64,000 bases of DNA. Source: Cyanodermella asteris (taxonomy: Eukaryota > Ascomycota > Lecanoromycetes > Ostropales > Stictidaceae). The first letter of the stretch is position 1. Every line of letters starts with the position of its first letter. The stretch covers positions 1 to 64,000 of the forward strand of contig UYJD01000018.1 of NCBI GenBank assembly GCA_900618795.1, written 5' to 3'. Shown here piece after piece: positions 58,440 to 64,000 of this stretch. The position numbers and the translations under genes were made by a program. A model generated the notes under the pieces. It ran no database searches. It had not been told where the DNA came from and saw only the letters and a list, made by a program, of their open reading frames with translations.

Positions 58440-59687
58440 ATGGCGGACACCAACCCTGCGAGCGTCATTGCAGCTGGCGCAGTACTGCCTGCTGTCAGCG
58501 CGGTTCTGCTCGGCGCACGATTCTACTGCCGGCGGTCGATGAAGACCAAAATCGACATTGACGACTGGATTCTCGTCCCAGGCTTTGTAAGTGAAGGCAT
58601 CTTGAACGCATGGAATCCGACTGACTTTCAACCAGCTTCTCCTGTGCGGTATGGGTGCCAGTCTCATCGCCGGCGTTGCGCTGGGAGCGCTGGGATATCC
58701 GACTCCACATACGGGCGACCCCAATGACCCGATGTCTTCGTTGACGACCACAAACTACAACATTACGGTTTCATCACAGGTAGAATGGGCGCTTCAGATG
58801 ATGCAGATTCTGCAGCTCGGCTGCGTGAAGCTCAGCTTCCTGTTCTTCTACCGTCGCATCTTTGTGACCAAAAGTCACCCTTACTCCGTCTTCAGCATCG
58901 CCACATTGGTCGTGATTGCCATTGTCACACTTTGGACACTCGCGTTCTTCTTCGCCTTCCTGCTAGCTTGCGTCGGATTCTCGGGGTCGTTTGCAGCCTG
59001 GTGGGGCTCTGCGATGGATCTGACGACGAAGTGTGTGAAGACCGAAGTCATGGAAGTGGCTTTGGTCACTTCAGACTTCATCACGGACGTGATTGTCCTT
59101 CTGATGCCGATTCCAAAGGTATGGCTTCTATTCTACTTCGATTCTGAAGCGTTGTAGGACTAACGACGTCGCAGATCTGGTCTCTCCATATGTCTGTCAG
59201 CAGGAAGCTGGCAGTCCTGGGCGTCTTCGCTCTCGGTGTCGTCACCGTCGCGGCCTCGATCGTGCGCATGAAGTACTTCTGGGACGTCATCAAAATTGGT
59301 TTCTCGCCAACAGCAGACGAAGATTGTAAGTTCGACGGTCACTCATTAGCAGCCCACGTCGCTGACATCGAAATAGTGCTCTTGACTTCGAACCTCTACT
59401 GGTGCATGGTTGAGTCTGGTCTCGGGTTCATCGCAGTCTGTCTTCCAGCTTTGAGACCGATCCTCGGAAACAAGGTCAACATTGCCTGGCTCACCAGCTT
59501 GCGTAGTCTCTTCACTCTGCGCTCCAACACGACGACGCAGGAGGGTCACACTGCGGGCAAGACAGTGCAGAGCTCGCATTCGAGTAAAAAGTTGACGATT
59601 TCGGCGGCGAGCAATAAGGCTAGCACCGAAGTCTATGCCCTTGAGGAAGTCGGAAAAGCCCATTCGACAGATTATTCGCATGTGTAG
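58440..59687 (+). CDS. SAT4/PTH11-type integral membrane protein (fungal rhodopsin-like domain)
   Basis: Four exons (58440-58586, 58636-59118, 59175-59325, 59377-59687) join in phase to 363 residues; every intron has a GTAAGT or GTATGG donor and CAG or TAG acceptor. About seven hydrophobic helices. Family marks: DIDDWILVPGF, the LQLGCVKLSFLFFYRRIF block, SDFITDVIVLLMPIPKIWSL and RKLAVLGVFALGVVTVAASIVRM, typical of the large Pezizomycotina family named after satratoxin-cluster Sat4 and PTH11-like receptors. There is no N-terminal CFEM domain. The tail is Ser/Thr-rich and cytosolic. Members are frequent in or beside metabolite clusters; a sensing role is inferred. Confidence 0.88.
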
Positions 59688-60024
59688 AATAGTTAGAGCG
59701 CGGTCAATGTGTATCTGAGAGTAGTTTTGATCAGAGTGTTTGAATCCGTTTTCCAGTAGAATCAGCGATTACGTAGATTTGATAAGCGCGAAATAATCCT
59801 CCATCGGAGACTTGAGCTCTCCTATGTAGGAACAAGGAGCAACAAGGCCAGCCTCAGCTGAGTAAGCAGCATTTCGAGGGTGGTGCCAAGGTCCCGTGGT
59901 ATGTGTTCAGTCTCAAACAGCGGAGAGAGTGACATCAACCTCCCATTCCAGCACTGACAAGCTGTTTCTTCACCACTTTCGCCCCATACAATGACATATC
60001 ACTCACCTAAAAGGCCTGAGAAAG

Positions 60025-61491
60025 ATGATAGACCCCGAGAAGGCCGGTAAATCTACCCGATCGTCCAGGTCTCTGCTGGGTTTGTTCGACAGCCTCAAAG
60101 CCATCTTGGTCTTTCTACTCCCATCCTTCCTGCAACGCCACCAATATGTACCAATCCAGACCGGATCCGGACAAACAGTCGACTACCTGCTCGGACTCCG
60201 GGGTGTTGCCGCACTGTCAGTCGCCATATATCACTGGAGCCATGCCTGGTACCCGTCGATGAACTACGCCTACGGCGACGTGATCACAGACCCAAAGGGC
60301 GCTGATGCTCCGGAAGTCCAACGCTATATTTTACAGCTACCGATCATCCGACTATTCTATGCCGCCGAAACATCCGTGGCCGTCTTTTTCATCATATCCG
60401 GCTACGTCCTGACCCTCGGTCCGCTCCGCAAGCTCCGCGCTGGACGTGAATCCGGCTCTGCCAACGAGTCTGTCGTCGCTTTTGCGAGTAATCTCTCGTC
60501 GCTCGCTTTCAGGCGCTTCTTTCGATTGTATATACCGGCTTTGGCGTCGACGGCCATCGCGTTCGTCGCGCAGCTTTGCGGTGTTTTGGGACGACAGGGA
60601 GATCGGCCTGCAACGCTGTGGGAGAAGGTGTTGGGACTGATCGTCTATCTTAGGACGGTCGTGAACGTCCGGGATTGGGATATTCGACGGCCTGATGATG
60701 CGTGGAGGCTCAATCCGTTTCTGTGGACGATTCCGGTGGAGTGGCGGTGCAGCTTGGCTCTGTTCCTGGTCATGCTGATGCTGTATCGGATCAGAGCGAG
60801 TGCGAGGACGATCATAGTCACGGTGACTGCGATTTGGGCACTCTTGGAAGGACACTGGGAGTTCTGCCTGTTTTCGGCGGGCTACTTACTGGCAGAAAGA
60901 CGTGTTCGACGGGAGGTGGCACAGGACCTGTGCGTCAGCGACGAGCTGGGCTTACCACGTCCAGCAGCAGATTCCGGGAAGGGAACGTCTACGTCTGTGC
61001 TGCGGTATCTGGCAACGATCGCGAAGTATGGACTGGTCTTGTTAGGCTTGATGCTATGCAGCTACCCACCGACTCCTCCCTCGTCGGCTGATGTCCCAGT
61101 CTACGGTTGGCTCGCCAGGATGGTCGAGTTCAAACCTGAAGGGCGGCGGATATGGTACACTTTTGGCAGCATTTCAGTCCTCGCGGGCGCCGAAACGACT
61201 CTATTCAGACGTCTCTTCGAGACTTCGCTAGCTAGATATCTCGGGCGTGTGTCATACCCCCTTTACCTCATTCATGGTCCGCTCATTCAAATCATCGGCT
61301 GGCGCTTGAGGCTGGCTATGGTGACAGGCACGCCAGGAAGCTGGAATCGGAATGTGAAATTCGGGCTTGCAACACTCACATTCTTTCCGATCCTGTTCTG
61401 GTGTGCAGACTTGTTCGAGAGAGGGGTGGAGAGGAGAGCGATTGATGCATCCAAGTGGGTGGAACAACAATTGACTTCGGAGCAGATCTGA
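60025..61491 (+). CDS. Membrane acyltransferase 3 family protein
   Basis: Intronless, 488 residues, about ten hydrophobic helices. The acyltransferase-3 signature is plain: YLLGLRGVAALSVAIYHWSH with the catalytic-type His, then TSVAVFFIISGYVLTL, RFFRLYIPALAST, LNPFLWTIPVEWRCSLALF and, near the end, ARYLGRVSYPLYLIHGPLI. Fungal members transfer acyl groups to sugars, sterols, terpenes or other metabolites. The substrate is unknown. Same strand as, and 337 bp after, the SAT4-like gene, and it converges on the DUF6604 gene. Confidence 0.9.
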   Translation: MIDPEKAGKSTRSSRSLLGLFDSLKAILVFLLPSFLQRHQYVPIQTGSGQTVDYLLGLRGVAALSVAIYHWSHAWYPSMNYAYGDVITDPKGADAPEVQRYILQLPIIRLFYAAETSVAVFFIISGYVLTLGPLRKLRAGRESGSANESVVAFASNLSSLAFRRFFRLYIPALASTAIAFVAQLCGVLGRQGDRPATLWEKVLGLIVYLRTVVNVRDWDIRRPDDAWRLNPFLWTIPVEWRCSLALFLVMLMLYRIRASARTIIVTVTAIWALLEGHWEFCLFSAGYLLAERRVRREVAQDLCVSDELGLPRPAADSGKGTSTSVLRYLATIAKYGLVLLGLMLCSYPPTPPSSADVPVYGWLARMVEFKPEGRRIWYTFGSISVLAGAETTLFRRLFETSLARYLGRVSYPLYLIHGPLIQIIGWRLRLAMVTGTPGSWNRNVKFGLATLTFFPILFWCADLFERGVERRAIDASKWVEQQLTSEQI

Positions 61492-61624
61492 GAGCATCCT
61501 TACGAATGCACGCCAATTCTAGACTATCGGTCTTATCATGCATAAGTGCCCCTGAGCAGGATGGCAACCGATCCTGTCGGTTGGAGAGTAGCTCTTGCTG
61601 CGCAAGGTTATCGCGATCGGCGAT

Positions 61625-64000
61625 TCACTTTTCAGTAGAAGGTGCAGCTGCCTCCTCGTCTTGTTGTAACTCGGGATCTTTGTGCTGGCTTTTGATACCA
61701 GTATCTCCTCTGTCACCGACAATGCTCTCCTCGACGATCCGCGCACCTGTTTTCAGTAGCTTCGCATACTTGCGTACTTGAAGGTACTTCGCTGTAATTT
61801 CCAGCCCCGAGAGGTACCAGTTTGCAACACTCCGATAATCGCCATAATCAGCGCCTGGTTCATAGCCGTGGATCTCCCAGAGATCTTCCTTCAGAGCTTC
61901 GTCGAGGGCTCTCAAGACTTTACCGCAGCAAGTCTGGAGGCCAAGAAAGTCGAACGAGAATTCGCGCCTTTCGACTTGAGGCTCTTGTAGATGGACCGGA
62001 TGAGGGTGTGCGGCTCAACTCTGAGCTTTCCCGACTGCGCAGTCGGATTTATCACGCCAGGCCCAACGATCTTGATGACATCGTCCGGTGTGAGAACCAT
62101 ACTGCGTTGTTCACCAAAGTCTCCCCAGCAGGCCCCAAACATCAGTGATACGGGCGCGGTCGCGCCTATCTTCCGGAACTTTTTGGTGACAAAGTGCTTG
62201 ATTTGGCGGTTTCCTCGGGCGGCGAAAACTTTGGCAGAGATTCCGATTGCAAGAGCAAGACGTGGGACGTATTCATTGATGTTTGCGGAAAGATTGCCAA
62301 CGAAAAAGCTTTGCACGCCGTACAGTTCAAATGCCTCTTCCATTCCAGGCCAAGGCTCCGAGAGACCTTTCTCTTGACGCAGGGCATTGTATACATGAGC
62401 TACAGGAAGAACGTTTGTCGACTCGTTCACGTATTGGAAACCAAAACGGTGATTCTTAGCTTGGATCGCATAGGACAAGATGCCGCACCACAATGGATGG
62501 TGTCTGAGCAAGAAAAAGCTTTGCGGCAGCTGTTCCACTTCCACACTCATATCCGCCATTGTCTGTTGTCGATATAATGCAACTGCGTCTTTCTTAACAT
62601 ATCTCTTGATGAGAGCTAGGATATAAGCCGCTGCCTGGAGGTTGCTCTTGGTGAGCTCGCCCTCCAACGTCTGATAAAGATCCAAGAACTCATTCAGGTT
62701 GATTTCAATCTGGTGCGCGACAGCCACAAGGTCCTGGTAGCCTCGGACTACGTCCTCTCCGAGAGTATGAAGAATATCGAGCTGGATCTGGAGGGCAAAA
62801 GTAGTCCACATCGGCGGGATTGTGCTCCTGTTCCACTGTCTAACAGCTCGCAACAACTCATCATGGTGCATGGAGGTGTTACAAGCAGCCACAAGAAGAT
62901 CTACAAAGAGAGACCCTAAGACTGCTAGATCTTCCTGCAATTGTGGTATTGCAGCTCCTGGGATGACTTTGAGATATTTGGGGCTGGGAGCACCTTCTGG
63001 AAGACCGGTGACGTCTAGATGGTGGCTCGTTCGCGCCAAATCGTCCAAGAAGAACCATGCCGGAAGAAAGTTATCGTACACTTGAGCATACCCAGCAGGC
63101 ATCATCGGTTCTGGGCCAGTGTGTGCTTGCAAGCCCTGAAGGGAACAACTTGTAGCGTAACGCAGCTTGATGTGGAACCCGAAACTGTCCCACTCTGGAT
63201 ACGATTCAACAAAATCATCCCATATGCTGCGTGCGAACTCAATCGCAGCGTTCGTGGTAAGGGATACCGTGACGAGATCCACATTTTTGTCCTTGTAATC
63301 CATCCACATCGAATGCACATCGTGACGAATCAGCATGAGATCATCAAGAACGAATTGGCCTGCATCGATGGCTTCCCGAGCCAAAATATACCGCAACCCT
63401 GCCTTGTCAATTGTGGGTGCCTTGGCACCGTTATTCTCATCCAGCTCCGCTTTAAGGACTTGGTCTGTGGGCTCTTCAACCTGCAAATGCTGGAAAAGGT
63501 TTGTCAAAGGTTTCGATACACCCGGGGTCTTGACGCTGGGCTGGACAGAGCTTTTGACGCCTGATTCTGTTTCATCCTCGAACTGCGGCGCCAGAAGTTC
63601 TCGCACTCTCTCAAGGACTTCGATAAAGAAGCCGTGGCCATCTTCCTGCTCTTCTCCATTCGCTCGCGTCGCGTTTTGATGCTGGCTCCAATAGTCGGAA
63701 TGACGCTTACGCGTGGCGATGCTGCGGTCGAGTGCAGACTCAATCCTCTTGGGTACGGTGACGCGGGGTGTTTTGGTTTGCGCAATTCGAGTCGCCATGG
63801 GAATGAAATGCTTGATGGCGAGCTTGTACTTGGGTATTGGAGAAGCTGTCGCGTCGGCTGCTTCAGCTTCCTTCGCGAGCTTTCGGGCTTTGCCTTTGAG
63901 GCGTGGTCCATTAGATTGCGCTGCGGCCGCGGTATTCTGGCTGAAGACTTGCTCAACCGGATAACGACAAAGCTCAGCCGCTGATAGAAGCCATTTCGCG
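61625..64000 (-). CDS. DUF6604-type fungal protein, 5' end beyond window
   Basis: The frame runs in from the window edge (KWLLSAAELCRYPVEQVF, then RLKGKARKLAKEAEAAD, FIPMATRIAQTK, LDRSIATRKRHSDYW), matching my memory of the N-terminal DUF6604 domain of large Pezizomycotina proteins, some with ankyrin or NLR-like partners. Coding continues to about 62.0 kb. Sequence resembling the family's continuation (LQEPQVERREFSFDFLGLQ, TCCGKVLRALDEALKEDLW) is then in another frame down to the stop at 61625. A 38-nt intron 62019-61982 would keep phase but has a poor GTTGAG donor, so a one-base shift is equally possible. Function unknown. Confidence 0.65.

Overview
This window is nuclear DNA of a filamentous ascomycete (Pezizomycotina, most likely a Dothideomycete; the class is inference). 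Short GT-AG introns of about 40-75 nt, GTNNGT donors, moderate GC, well-spaced genes on both strands, and fungus-only families (Sla1, UstYa, SAT4/PTH11-type membrane protein, DUF6604) support this. No rRNA, credible tRNA, CRISPR array or intact transposon was seen. One assembly gap (25 N after a run of 19 G) lies near 23.8 kb.

Layout. 0-8.4 kb: an F-box/leucine-rich protein, a GPI-anchored GH76 cell-wall mannanase (DFG5/DCW1 type) carrying an apparent one-base frameshift, a membrane/coiled-coil protein of unknown role, and a small five-helix protein resembling a free-standing TMD0 of ABCC transporters. 9.2-14.3 kb: a bifunctional VIP1/Asp1 inositol pyrophosphate kinase/phosphatase. 17.8-23.3 kb: indoleamine 2,3-dioxygenase, a lipid-kinase-like protein and a phenol-hydroxylase-type flavin monooxygenase. 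25.5-29.6 kb: a C2H2-like nuclear protein and a GNAT acetyltransferase. 31.7-41.2 kb: the endocytic adaptor SLA1, an unknown coiled-coil gene and a short conserved protein with a C-terminal CxxC tail. 42.2-51.6 kb: DAHP synthase with a perfect Gcn4/CPC1 site, an unknown gene starting 48 bp behind it, a Dip5-like amino-acid permease and a secreted acid trehalase.

53.0-61.5 kb is the most interesting stretch. A flavin monooxygenase, a spliced UstYa-family (DUF3328) oxidase-like gene, a divergently transcribed 55-residue secreted peptide, a SAT4/PTH11-like seven-helix protein and a membrane acyltransferase-3 lie side by side. This set resembles small fungal peptide (RiPP) or secondary-metabolite loci, although the peptide lacks the repeated, dibasic-flanked cores of classical dikaritin precursors. 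The window ends inside a DUF6604-type gene.

A second signal is a family of at least six decayed intergenic tandem arrays, all with a strict 12-nt period and related units (best copies close to AGCTAAGTACCT), at about 1.7, 5.0, 8.8, 24.1, 41.9 and 52.7 kb.
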